A program made the translations under genes and the position numbers. The notes under the pieces are model-generated. The model was given only the letters and a program-made list of their open reading frames with translations, was not told where the DNA came from and did no database searches. DNA of 23,064 nucleotides from CAZHHH01 sp964532085. GTDB taxonomy: Bacteria > Bacteroidota > Bacteroidia > Bacteroidales > Marinilabiliaceae. Positions within the stretch are counted from its first letter, which is position 1; each line of letters starts with the position of its first letter. The DNA is taken from assembly GCA_964532085.1 (NCBI GenBank), contig CAZHHH010000031.1:1-23064 (forward strand), written 5' to 3'. This document shows, in pieces, positions 7,091-15,559 of the stretch.

Positions 7091-7336
7091 AGCTATTGGT
7101 AAATTTGAGACTAAAATATAAAAAATATATATTTAAAAAATGAAAAACGTTAAAAAAATGCTCAAAAGTTGGTTTTTTATACAAATTCATAGTAAAATGA
7201 TGAAAAAATGAACCAATTTTTGCAAATTTGCAATTCATTTTGAAATATTTATGCATCTTGATAGCATTTTTAAGAATATTTCTATAAAAAGCATAATAAT
7301 TTAGAAAATATTAAATCTTTATAATTTATTAAATTG

Positions 7337-9967
7337 ATGAAAGCATCGGAAATTAGAAAAAGTTTTTTGAATTTTTTTGAATCAAAAAAACATACAATTG
7401 TTCCTTCTGCACCTATGGTGATTAAAGATGACCCTACTTTAATGTTTACCAATGCTGGAATGGTCCAGTTTAAAGATATTTTTCTTGGAAATTCAGAAAT
7501 TAAAGACCCACGAGTGGCCAATTCACAAAAATGTCTTAGAGTTTCAGGAAAACATAATGATTTAGAAGAGGTTGGGCATGATACATATCATCACACTATG
7601 TTCGAAATGCTTGGAAACTGGTCTTTTGGTGACTATTTTAAAACTGAAGCAATCGAGTGGGCATGGGAATATCTAACCGAAGTGATTAAACTTAATAAAG
7701 ATGATTTATATGCTTCTATTTTTGAGGGTGATGAGAAAGATGGAGTAGAAAGAGATGATGAGGCTTTTGAAACATGGAAAAAGTTTTTACCTGAAGATAG
7801 AATTGTTAATGGAAATAAAGATGACAACTTCTGGGAAATGGGTGATGTAGGCCCGTGTGGACCTTGTTCAGAAATTCACATTGACCTTAGAAGTGATGAA
7901 GAAAAGAAGAAAGTTTCTGGTCGCGATTTGGTAAATAAAGATCATCCAGAGGTAATTGAGGTATGGAATTTAGTTTTCATACAATATAATAGAAAAAGTA
8001 ATGGAGAGCTAGAAAAACTTCCTAAACAGCACGTTGATACAGGAATGGGTTTTGAAAGACTGTGCAGAGCTGTGCAAGGAAAAAAATCCAATTATGACTC
8101 TGATGTTTTTCAGCCAATTATTAATCAGATTGAAAAAATCACTGATAAAAAATATGGTGAGAACGAAGAGGTAGATATTGCAATGCGAGTGATAGCTGAC
8201 CACGTTAGAACTATTGCTTTTGCAATCACTGATGGGCAATTACCTTCAAATAATAAAGCTGGCTATGTAATTAGAAGAATTTTGAGGCGTGCCGTGAGAT
8301 ATGCATATACTTTCTTGGAGATGAAAGAGCCTTTTATGAGCAAATTATCAGAATCTCTAATAGAAACAATGGGTGATGCATACCCAGAGTTGATTGAAAG
8401 AAGAGATTTGATAGAGAAAGTTATTCACGAGGAGGAGGAGTCTTTCTTAAGAACTCTTGCTACTGGAATTTCGTTGTTAGATAAGATTATTAAAGACACT
8501 GTTAAAGCTGGTTATACTATTGTTGATGGTAAAGTAGCTTTTGAACTCTATGATACTTATGGTTTCCCACTTGATTTAACAGAACTTATTTTACGTGAAA
8601 ATAATCTTGTGGTAAACAAGAAAGAGTTCGACGTGGAGATGGAGGCTCAGAAAAATAGAGCTAGAAATGCTGCGACAGTTGAAACAGACGATTGGGTAGA
8701 GCTAATAGAAGACGATGTTCAGGAGTTTGTTGGATATGATAATCTAGAAACTGATGTAAAAATTGTGAGATATCGTAAAGTAAAAACTAAAAACAAGGAG
8801 ATTTTCCAATTAGTTTTTAATATATCTCCATTTTATGCAGAAGGTGGTGGACAGGTTGGTGATATTGGATATATCGAATCTAGTGATGGCGAAAGAATAT
8901 ACATTGTTGACACTAAAAAAGAGAATAATTTATCAGTTCATATAGTAAATTCACTTCCAAAAGATTTGAATGCGAGTTTTAAAGCTGTTGTTGATAAAGA
9001 GAAGCGTAGAATGACTGCTAATCATCATACTGCAACTCACTTATTGCATAAGGCTTTACGAACAATACTAGGAGATCATATTGAGCAAAAAGGTTCTTTG
9101 GTTCATCCAGAATATTTAAGATTTGACTTTTCTCACTATCAGAAAGTTAGCGATGAGGAGTTGAGAACAATTGAAAATCTTATTAATAAAGATATTCGTA
9201 GAAATTTAAATCTTGAAGAGCATAGAAATATACCTTTAAGCAAAGCGCAAGATATGGGTGCTATAGCTCTTTTTGGTGAGAAATATGGTGATTTAGTTAG
9301 AGCAATTCAGTTTGGAGATTCAATTGAGCTGTGTGGTGGAACTCACGTAAAAGCTACTGGTGAAATAGGAATTTTCAAGGTGTTGTCAGAATCTTCTGTT
9401 GCTGCGGGTGTTCGCAGAATCGAAGCAGTTGTTGCAGACAAGGCAGAGGAATTCATAAATGGACAAACAGATGTTTTAAAGGAACTTTCTTATCTGTTTA
9501 AAAATAAATTAAATATAAGAAAGAATGTTGAGCAGATTCTAAATGACAATACTGTATTATCAAAACAGCTGGATTCATTGATGCAAAACATGATGAAGAT
9601 TGAAAAACGTAGTCTATTAGATGCTTCTAAAAAGGTTGGTAATACTACTATAGTTGCTTCAGAGTTGAGAACATTGCTTGCTAAGAATGCAAAAGATATT
9701 GCATTTCAATTAAGAAGCGAAAGTGATGGTTGTATAGCTGTTGTATTAGCTGGTGCTAGTGAAGGGAAAGTTCAATTAGCAATCTCGCTATCAGACTCTT
9801 TAGTTGAAAAAGGAATAAATGCTGTTGAGATTATAAAAGCTGTAGCACCAGAAATTCAAGGTGGCGGTGGTGGACAACCATTTTTAGCAACTGCTGGTGG
9901 AAAAAATGTTGCTGGTATATCAGCAGCTATTTCTAAAGCTGAAAAAATGATTAAAGAGAAGTTGTAA
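7337..9967 (+). CDS. alaS: Alanyl-tRNA synthetase
   Basis: This 876-residue enzyme charges tRNA-Ala with alanine in the cytoplasm and edits mischarged Ser/Gly. The class II catalytic domain starts at the N-terminus (HTIVPSAPMV, FTNAGMVQFKDIFLG) and includes GDVGPCGPCSEIH. The editing domain has HHTATH near 560-565 and CGGTH near 665, the metal-binding motifs. The C-terminal DHHA1 domain ends with the glycine-rich GGGGGQPFLATAGG. Length and motif order are normal. I chose the ATG at 7337 over the TTG just before it, because the usual N-terminus is M-K/T-x-x-E-I-R. The upstream gap (7091-7336) is AT-rich with only weak promoter-like matches. Confidence 0.97.
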   Translation: MKASEIRKSFLNFFESKKHTIVPSAPMVIKDDPTLMFTNAGMVQFKDIFLGNSEIKDPRVANSQKCLRVSGKHNDLEEVGHDTYHHTMFEMLGNWSFGDYFKTEAIEWAWEYLTEVIKLNKDDLYASIFEGDEKDGVERDDEAFETWKKFLPEDRIVNGNKDDNFWEMGDVGPCGPCSEIHIDLRSDEEKKKVSGRDLVNKDHPEVIEVWNLVFIQYNRKSNGELEKLPKQHVDTGMGFERLCRAVQGKKSNYDSDVFQPIINQIEKITDKKYGENEEVDIAMRVIADHVRTIAFAITDGQLPSNNKAGYVIRRILRRAVRYAYTFLEMKEPFMSKLSESLIETMGDAYPELIERRDLIEKVIHEEEESFLRTLATGISLLDKIIKDTVKAGYTIVDGKVAFELYDTYGFPLDLTELILRENNLVVNKKEFDVEMEAQKNRARNAATVETDDWVELIEDDVQEFVGYDNLETDVKIVRYRKVKTKNKEIFQLVFNISPFYAEGGGQVGDIGYIESSDGERIYIVDTKKENNLSVHIVNSLPKDLNASFKAVVDKEKRRMTANHHTATHLLHKALRTILGDHIEQKGSLVHPEYLRFDFSHYQKVSDEELRTIENLINKDIRRNLNLEEHRNIPLSKAQDMGAIALFGEKYGDLVRAIQFGDSIELCGGTHVKATGEIGIFKVLSESSVAAGVRRIEAVVADKAEEFINGQTDVLKELSYLFKNKLNIRKNVEQILNDNTVLSKQLDSLMQNMMKIEKRSLLDASKKVGNTTIVASELRTLLAKNAKDIAFQLRSESDGCIAVVLAGASEGKVQLAISLSDSLVEKGINAVEIIKAVAPEIQGGGGGQPFLATAGGKNVAGISAAISKAEKMIKEKL

Positions 9968-9982
9968 TTATTATTAATTATA

Positions 9983-10129
9983 CCAAAATAGTCCATTAAT
10001 AAAGCGAAGTTTCAGTTACGTTTTATATTTACGTTTTAGGGTAGCACCCCTTTACCGTGTCTAGCTGAAAGCAAGAGGAGGACGGGGGTAAACGCAATTA
10101 ATCTATAATTTGGCTAACGGACAATTTGG
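9983..10129. repeat. Imperfect inverted-repeat element between alaS and glnN
   Basis: The left end CCAAAATAGTCCATTAA (9983-9999) is an imperfect inverted match to TAACGGACAATTTGG (10115-10129). Inside, TTTACC (10051-10056) can pair with GGTAAA (10087-10092). The inner stretch CGTGTCTAGCTGAAAGCAAG followed by a G-rich run resembles the element at 12585-12615 after glnN. No reading frame of note is present. It may be a small non-autonomous or REP-like element. The rest of the 309-bp spacer holds a terminator and AT-rich DNA before glnN. Confidence 0.4.
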
Positions 10130-10151
10130 GATTGTAAAATATCAAAAAAAC

Positions 10152-10190
10152 GAAAGTACCCCTGTTAAAATGGGGGTGCTTTCATTTTTT
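10152..10190 (+). terminator. Intrinsic terminator upstream of glnN
   Basis: GAAAGTACCCCT (10152-10163) pairs with GGGGGTGCTTTC (10172-10183) over 12 bp including two G-T pairs. A run of T follows from 10185. It would stop alaS transcription about 190 nt after the stop codon, or act as an attenuator if glnN transcription starts upstream of it. Confidence 0.8.
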
Positions 10191-10276
10191 TTTGCTGTTT
10201 TTTGTTAAAAAGTGTCCTAAAATGATGGGTTGTTTTGTAAAAAGTGCAATATTTGCATAAACTGAAAAATTAAAAT

Positions 10277-12469
10277 ATGGCCACATTAAGATTTTTAGCA
10301 TTAAAAGAGCTCTTAGATAGAAAGCCTCTATATTTAGACGATTTAGGTGTAACTACTTCAAGCTATTACGGACAGAATGTTTTTGACAAATTAAAGATGA
10401 AAAAATATTTGTCAAGTCAAGCTTATGACCATGTAATGGAAGCTATTGAAAAAGGCACAAGAATAGAGCGTAAAATGGCTGACCAAATTGCTTTAGGAAT
10501 GAAAGCATGGGCTATTGAAAATGGTGCAACACATTACACGCACTGGTTTCATCCGCTCACTGACTCAACTGCTGAAAAGCATGATGCATTTATAGAATTT
10601 GATGGCGAAGATGGTGTAGTTGAGAATTTTAGTGGTAAATTATTGGTTCAGCAAGAGCCTGATGCATCAAGCTTTCCGTCGGGTGGTATTAGAAATACTT
10701 TTGAAGCACGTGGATATACAGCTTGGGATGTATCATCTCCAGCTTTTATTGTGGGAACAACTCTTTGTGTACCAACAGTTTTTGTTTCATACACTGGTGA
10801 GGCTTTAGATTATAAAATGCCTCTTTTAAAAGCGTTAGCTGCTGTTGAGAAAGAAGCTGTAGAGGTGTGTCAATATTTTAATAAAAATATAACAAAAGTT
10901 ACTTGTAATTTAGGCTGGGAGCAAGAGTATTTTCTTATAGATGAAGCACTTTACATGGCTCGTCCAGACTTGATGCTTACCGATAGGACTTTGATGGGGC
11001 ACTCTTCGTCAAAAGACCAGCAGCTTGGTGACCATTATTTTAGTTCAATTCCTGAAAGGGCTTTTGCATTTATGGAGGAGTTTGAAAGAGAGGCGTATAT
11101 ACTTGGAATTCCTTTAAAAACTCGACATAATGAGGTGGCACCAAATCAGTTTGAGGTGGCTCCAATTTTTGAAGAGGCAAATTTAGCTAATGACCATAAT
11201 CAATTGGTTATGGATATTATGAAAAGAGTTGCTCGCAAACATAAGTTTAGAGTGCTTTTCCATGAAAAACCATTTAAGGGAATTAATGGTTCTGGTAAAC
11301 ATAGTAACTGGTCTCTAACTGCAAATACAGGAGTAAATCTATTTTCTCCAGGAAAAAATCCTAAAACAAATATGCAGTTTCTTACATTTTTGCTAAATGT
11401 GATGAAGGCTGTTTATAAGCATCAAGATATTTTGTTGGCAAGTATTTTAACTGCAGGAAATATGCACCGTTTGGGAGTACATGAAGCACCGCCGGCAATT
11501 ATCTCTATCTTTCTAGGCGATGAGCTAAATAGAGTTTTAGCCGAACTCGAGGAGTCTGTACCTGATGCAAAGATGACGCCTGCAGAGAAAACTTCTGTAA
11601 AATTAAATATCGGAAAAATTCCAGAAATTCTGTTAGATAATACAGATAGAAATAGAACTTCACCATTTGCTTTTACAGGAAATAGATTTGAATTTAGAGC
11701 TGTTGGTTCATCAGCAAATTGTGCTTCTGCGTTTATTGTTATCAACACAATAATGGCTGAGCAGTTGCGTGAATTTAGAATGGAAGTTGAGGCTCTAGTT
11801 GAGAAAGGGGTGAAGCGTGACGAGGCAATTTTGCAAATATTAAAGCAATATATTAAAGATACCAAAGATATCTGTTTTGATGGAAATGGATATAGTCAAG
11901 AGTGGGTGGAGGAGGCTGAAAGACGCGGACTTGTTAATGTTGCAAATGTGCCAGATGGTGTAAAAGGATATTTGAAAGAGAAATCTATTGAAGCATTTGA
12001 ATCAACTGGAGTTTTTAGTGAAAAGGAACTCGAAGCACGAGTGGAGGTGGAACTGGAAAAGTTTGCTAAAAAGATTCAGATAGAATCTAGAGTGTTGGGA
12101 GACCTTTCGTTAAATCACATTATACCAATTGCAACAAGATATATGAACACGTTGATTGAAAATGTTAATGGTATAAAATCTCTATTTGCTGATGATGAAA
12201 GCTATCATGAAATTATTGATGATAGACTTAAATTAATTAAGAAAACTTCTAGTCATATATATAATATCAAAAATAAGGTTAAAGATATGACAGAGGCAAG
12301 AAAAATAGCTAATAGAATTGAGGAGATGAATGAACGTGCATTGCTTTATGATACAACTGTTCGTCCATATTTAGAGGATATTAGATATCATATCGATAAA
12401 CTAGAGATGATAGTTGATGATGAGATGTGGCCACTGCCAAAATATAGAGAGTTGTTATTTTCAAGATAA
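10277..12469 (+). CDS. glnN: Type III glutamine synthetase
   Basis: This 730-residue protein is the large GSIII form, distinct from the ~450-residue GlnA. It makes glutamine from glutamate and ammonia with ATP in the cytoplasm. The GSIII N-terminal domain covers about residues 1-170 (THYTHWFHPLTD near 91-102). The catalytic domain includes NGSGKHSNWS near 336-345 and RTSPFAFTGNRFEFRAVG in the centre, with intact glutamate- and ATP-site motifs. The C-terminal GSIII helical region ends in KYRELLFSR. GSIII lacks the GlnA adenylylation loop, so control is probably at transcription and through P-II or feedback; no regulator gene is adjacent. A weak -7-like AATATTTG lies at 10248-10255. The last codons are duplicated downstream at about 12778-12797. 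Confidence 0.96.
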   Translation: MATLRFLALKELLDRKPLYLDDLGVTTSSYYGQNVFDKLKMKKYLSSQAYDHVMEAIEKGTRIERKMADQIALGMKAWAIENGATHYTHWFHPLTDSTAEKHDAFIEFDGEDGVVENFSGKLLVQQEPDASSFPSGGIRNTFEARGYTAWDVSSPAFIVGTTLCVPTVFVSYTGEALDYKMPLLKALAAVEKEAVEVCQYFNKNITKVTCNLGWEQEYFLIDEALYMARPDLMLTDRTLMGHSSSKDQQLGDHYFSSIPERAFAFMEEFEREAYILGIPLKTRHNEVAPNQFEVAPIFEEANLANDHNQLVMDIMKRVARKHKFRVLFHEKPFKGINGSGKHSNWSLTANTGVNLFSPGKNPKTNMQFLTFLLNVMKAVYKHQDILLASILTAGNMHRLGVHEAPPAIISIFLGDELNRVLAELEESVPDAKMTPAEKTSVKLNIGKIPEILLDNTDRNRTSPFAFTGNRFEFRAVGSSANCASAFIVINTIMAEQLREFRMEVEALVEKGVKRDEAILQILKQYIKDTKDICFDGNGYSQEWVEEAERRGLVNVANVPDGVKGYLKEKSIEAFESTGVFSEKELEARVEVELEKFAKKIQIESRVLGDLSLNHIIPIATRYMNTLIENVNGIKSLFADDESYHEIIDDRLKLIKKTSSHIYNIKNKVKDMTEARKIANRIEEMNERALLYDTTVRPYLEDIRYHIDKLEMIVDDEMWPLPKYRELLFSR

Positions 12470-12479
12470 AATTAAAAAA

Positions 12480-12504
12480 GGCTGTTCACAATGAATAGTC
12501 TTTT
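12480..12504 (+). terminator. Terminator of glnN (first copy)
   Basis: GGCTGTTCA (12480-12488) pairs with TGAATAGTC (12492-12500), nine pairs including two G-T, with loop CAA, then T4. It differs from the downstream copy at several bases, yet the stem is kept. Confidence 0.65.
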
Positions 12505-12584
12505 GAGTTTCACATTGGAGTGGGACACCCAGAAACAGATGAACAACTTGATATATATCTAATTTGTCACATTCAAACTACTTT

Positions 12585-12748
12585 GCGTGTCTCGTCGCAG
12601 GCAAGGGGGGGGGGTAATTTTCAATTCGTAAAATTGAAATACGTTGTGTACATTAACACCGAATGGTGTTATATGTTATTAACCCCATAATTCATTATGG
12701 GGCTAATAATCTCTACACATCAGCCCCCTTGCCAAAGGCGAGGCACGG
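12585..12748. repeat. Inverted G/C-rich repeat enclosing three hairpins (REP/BIME-like)
   Basis: CGTGTCTCGTCGCAGGCAAG and the following G10 run (12605-12614) are matched in inverse by CCCCCTTGCCAAAGGCGAGG (12724-12743). Between them stand three hairpins: TTTCAATT/AATTGAAA (12619-12639), TAACACC-GAAT-GGTGTTA (12654-12671) and CCCCATAA-TTCA-TTATGGGG (12683-12702). A 14-nt piece (12589-12602) recurs with one change on the minus strand at 23020-23033. No transposase is visible nearby. Confidence 0.6.
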
Positions 12749-12801
12749 CGTAGTGGGTTTTACTAATTGTAATAGGGAGTTGTTATTTTCAAGATGAAAT
12801 T

Positions 12802-12834
12802 AAAAAAGGCTGTCTAAAATGGACAGCCTTTTTG
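12802..12834. terminator. Bidirectional terminator between glnN and tpx (second copy)
   Basis: GGCTGTC (12808-12814) pairs with GACAGCC (12822-12828). There is an A-run before and a T-run after, so it serves minus-strand tpx (stop at 12850) and plus-strand read-through from glnN. Confidence 0.8.
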
Positions 12835-12849
12835 GTATAATCTATATTT

Positions 12850-13362
12850 TTAAATCAACTCTTTTACAATCTTAAGAGCTGCATCATAATCAGGTTCTGT
12901 AGCAATTTCAGGAACATATTCTATATACTTAATCGTGTTATCTTTATCGATAATAACTGTTCCGCGTGCTAAAAGTCTAAGCTCTTCAATTACATAACCA
13001 TATTTATAACCAAAATCTAAATCTTTATGGTCAGAAAGTGTGATGATGCTATCTAATCCCTCTGCAGCGCAAAATCTGCCTTGTGCAAAAGGTAAATCTA
13101 CAGAAATTGATAAAACAGCCACTTCTTTAAGATTGTTTGCTTCTTGATTAAATCTTCTGTTTTGTGCTTGACACACTCCTGTGTCAATGGAAGGATATAC
13201 TGCAATTATCTTTACTTTGCCATCATAATCTGACAATTTAACTGGCTCTAATGATGATGATAAAACTGTGAAATCAGGAGCTTTATCTCCAACTTTTGGC
13301 GAATCGCCTAAAAGTGTTACTGCGCCACCTTTAAAAGTGACATTTACATTATTTTTTTTCAT
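12850..13362 (-). CDS. tpx: Thiol peroxidase (Tpx, atypical 2-Cys peroxiredoxin)
   Basis: The 170-residue length is normal for Tpx. The protein reduces hydrogen peroxide and organic peroxides using thioredoxin. The thioredoxin fold begins with the N-terminal beta hairpin VTFKGGAVTLLGD and VGDKAPDF. The peroxidatic cysteine is Cys64 in PSIDTGVC and the resolving cysteine Cys98 in RFCAAEGLD, the Tpx-type pair that separates it from Bcp and AhpC. No signal peptide is apparent, so it should be cytoplasmic. It lies 68 bp downstream of ddl on the same strand; a small palindrome in that gap leaves open whether it has its own promoter. It converges on glnN with a shared terminator region. Confidence 0.95.
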   Translation of the reverse strand: MKKNNVNVTFKGGAVTLLGDSPKVGDKAPDFTVLSSSLEPVKLSDYDGKVKIIAVYPSIDTGVCQAQNRRFNQEANNLKEVAVLSISVDLPFAQGRFCAAEGLDSIITLSDHKDLDFGYKYGYVIEELRLLARGTVIIDKDNTIKYIEYVPEIATEPDYDAALKIVKELI

Positions 13363-13386
13363 TTCGATTATTTTAATAAGAACGTT

Positions 13387-13407
13387 TAACTGTTAAATAA
13401 ACAGTTA
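13387..13407. other. Palindrome in the ddl-tpx gap
   Basis: TAACTGTT (13387-13394) and AACAGTTA (13400-13407) form an 8-bp stem with a 5-nt loop. No T-run follows on the minus strand, so it is more likely an operator or mRNA hairpin upstream of tpx than a terminator. Confidence 0.3.
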
Positions 13408-13430
13408 TAAAGTTATTTTGTTGCAAACTA

Positions 13431-14426
13431 TTACAAATCTTCTCGAACTCTTTTTATTGCATCTTCAATTATATCAGAGAAAACATCTGATATATTTAAG
13501 TTTTTAGCTGCAATTTGTTGAGGAATAAAACTGGTGGAAGTCATACCTGGTGTGGTATTTACTTCTAAAAGAAATGCTTTGTCTCCTTGCAATATATAAT
13601 CTGCTCTAATAAAACCTTTGCAATTTAAAAGGTCATATATTTTTGATGATTGCTCTTGAATGTTTTTTGTTAATTCTGCACTAATTCTTGCGGGTGTAAT
13701 TTCTGTAACTTTTTCAGCGGTATATTTAGCTTCATAATCGAAGAATTCATTTTCACTAATAACCTCTGTAATTGGGAAAATAGTGGTTTTGTCCAATGTT
13801 TTATACAGTCCACAAGTCAGTTCTGTTCCTTCAATAAACTGCTCTATAATAACTTCGTTGCTCTCCGTATATGCTTTTTGTATAGCATCGTCAAGCTGAT
13901 CCATTGATTTTACTTTTGATATTCCAAAACTGGAGCCTCCAGCATTGGGTTTTACAAAACAAGGAAAACCAGTGGCTTTTGCAATACTATCTATATCATA
14001 AGGTTTGTTTTTGCGAACTAGAGCAGAGTTAGCAACTAAGAAACCGAAGTTTTTTAAAAATTGATTGCAAATATATTTATTAAAAGTTAGTGAAGAAGCC
14101 ATAACATCACAAGTGGTGTGTGGAATATTTAGAAGCTGCAAATAACCTTGCAAAACTCCATCTTCACCAGGTGTTCCATGGATTGTAATATATGCACAAT
14201 CAAAATTGATAATCTCTCCATTAATATTTACTGTGAAATCTGCACGATTAACGTCGTACTTATTTCCATCTTTTATAACGCTCCACTTTTTGTTAGATAT
14301 GTAGAGTGGGTATATATTATATTTTGATTTATCAATGAACGATGCTATTCCATCTGCACTTTTTTTGCTAACAACTTCCTCAGAAGAATAGCCACCATAA
14401 ACAATTGCTATATTTTTTTTGCTCAT
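13431..14426 (-). CDS. ddl: D-alanine--D-alanine ligase
   Basis: This 331-residue ATP-grasp enzyme joins two D-alanines for the peptidoglycan stem peptide. It has the N-terminal VYGGYSSE motif, HGTPGEDG in place of the usual HG-x-x-GEDG, the ATP-binding FVKPNAGGSSFG, and the C-terminal EVNTTPGMT with metal- and substrate-binding residues. Length is typical. It lies 21 bp after rluD on the same strand, within a cluster that also contains a PASTA-domain protein, so the group combines cell-wall and ribosome-maturation genes. Nothing is missing or truncated. Ddl-type specificity (D-Ala rather than D-Lac or D-Ser) is the default assumption; the sequence gives no sign of a van-type ligase context. 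Confidence 0.95.
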   Translation of the reverse strand: MSKKNIAIVYGGYSSEEVVSKKSADGIASFIDKSKYNIYPLYISNKKWSVIKDGNKYDVNRADFTVNINGEIINFDCAYITIHGTPGEDGVLQGYLQLLNIPHTTCDVMASSLTFNKYICNQFLKNFGFLVANSALVRKNKPYDIDSIAKATGFPCFVKPNAGGSSFGISKVKSMDQLDDAIQKAYTESNEVIIEQFIEGTELTCGLYKTLDKTTIFPITEVISENEFFDYEAKYTAEKVTEITPARISAELTKNIQEQSSKIYDLLNCKGFIRADYILQGDKAFLLEVNTTPGMTSTSFIPQQIAAKNLNISDVFSDIIEDAIKRVREDL

Positions 14427-14447
14427 GTTTTTATAAATATATTTTGA

Positions 14448-15539
14448 TTAAATATTTCTTAATACTTCGTCTTCACCAGCTGCAATGTATCTTCTCCATC
14501 TTTCAATTACAGTTTGCATATCATCTGGTAAATCTGTCTCAAATTCAATATACTTTTCTGTTTTTGGATGAATAAAACCCAATGTTTTAGCGTGAAGTGC
14601 TTGCCTTGGTAATATTTTAAAACAGTTTGTTATAAATTGAGTATATTTACTAAAGTTTGAACCTTTTAAAACTCTGTTTCCACCATATCTCTCATCATTA
14701 AAAAGTGTGTTACCTATATATTTTAGGTGCGTTCTAATTTGGTGCGTTCTTCCTGTTTCTAGTTGGCATTCAACTAAGGAGACATATCCTAACTCTTCTA
14801 TGACTTTATAATGAGTGACAGCTGGTTTTCCTTGGTCTCCGTCAGGGAAAACAGCCATCTGTTTTCTATCTTGCAAACTGCGTCCAATATTTCCTGTAAT
14901 TGTCCCTTCTTTCTCTTCGATTCTTCCCCAAACAATAGCCTGATAAGTTCTCTTGCTGGTTTTATCAAAAAATTGCTTTGCTAGATGAACTTTAGATTCT
15001 TCATTTTTTGCAACTACCAAAAGTCCAGTTGTGTCTTTGTCAATCCTATGAACTAATCCAGGACGTGGGTCATCAGAATTAAACCATGGCTGACCTTTAA
15101 AGTGCCATGCTAGTGCATTAACTAAAGTGCCTGTATAATTTCCATGACCAGGATGCACAACCATTCCTGCTTGTTTGTTTATGATAATTATGTCATCATC
15201 TTCATAGACAATATCTAATGGAATATCCTCTGCAATAATTTTTATTTCACGAGGAGGATAACTCATTTCAATGGTTATCACATCATCAGGTTTAACTTTA
15301 TAATTTGATTTTACAGCAACTCCATTTACAAGCACACAGCCTTTTGTAGCAGCTTCTTGTATCTTATTTCGTGTAGCGTTTTCTATTCGATTTACTAAAA
15401 ACTTATCAACTCTTAATGGACTTTGACCTGGATCAGCAACAAAGCGATGGTGCTCAAAGCTTTCCTGTGAAACATCCTCATCTTCCAAATCACTATCTAA
15501 ATCTTCAATGTTTGATTTATCCTCTTCTTTTAAACTCAT
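14448..15539 (-). CDS. rluD: RluD-type 23S rRNA pseudouridine synthase
   Basis: This 363-residue RluA-family enzyme converts uridines of 23S rRNA to pseudouridine. An acidic N-terminal tail (1-30) precedes an S4 RNA-binding domain (about 42-95; LRVDKFLVNRI, CVLVNGVAVKSNYKV). The catalytic domain has RPGLVHRIDKDTTGLLVV, where Asp167 of HRID is the expected nucleophile, and ETGRTHQIRTHL further on. The presence of the S4 domain and the HRIDKDTTG form favour RluD (helix 69) over RluA or RluC, though substrate cannot be proven. The acidic tail of about 30 residues is longer than in E. coli. It lies 20 bp after the PASTA-protein gene and 21 bp before ddl, so it is probably mid-operon. Confidence 0.92.
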   Translation of the reverse strand: MSLKEEDKSNIEDLDSDLEDEDVSQESFEHHRFVADPGQSPLRVDKFLVNRIENATRNKIQEAATKGCVLVNGVAVKSNYKVKPDDVITIEMSYPPREIKIIAEDIPLDIVYEDDDIIIINKQAGMVVHPGHGNYTGTLVNALAWHFKGQPWFNSDDPRPGLVHRIDKDTTGLLVVAKNEESKVHLAKQFFDKTSKRTYQAIVWGRIEEKEGTITGNIGRSLQDRKQMAVFPDGDQGKPAVTHYKVIEELGYVSLVECQLETGRTHQIRTHLKYIGNTLFNDERYGGNRVLKGSNFSKYTQFITNCFKILPRQALHAKTLGFIHPKTEKYIEFETDLPDDMQTVIERWRRYIAAGEDEVLRNI

Positions 15540-15559
15540 TTTATCTGTATTATATAGAT

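Larger units (their letters stand above)
12445..12834. repeat. Direct duplication of the glnN 3' end plus terminator, flanking a ~270-bp insert
   Basis: 12445-12485 matches 12773-12813 at 39 of 41 positions, and the similarity continues through both terminator hairpins, always at an offset of 328. The first copy ends glnN; the second lies just before the end of tpx. Between them lies a hairpin-rich segment without a convincing gene. This looks like insertion with, or beside, a duplication of the gene end. Confidence 0.8.

Noticed and set aside
7065..7256. 63-codon minus-strand frame upstream of the M23 peptidase gene
   Set aside because: Very AT-rich, Phe/Lys/Asn-rich composition with no motifs. 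It overlaps the start of the real gene and looks like chance.
11422..11865. 147-codon minus-strand reading frame
   Set aside because: It is fully antisense to the conserved catalytic domain of glnN and has a Ser-rich shadow composition.
9983..12834. Composite transposon carrying glnN between related repeats
   Set aside because: The repeat similarity on the two sides is short and partial, no transposase is present, and glnN is a core gene with native composition.
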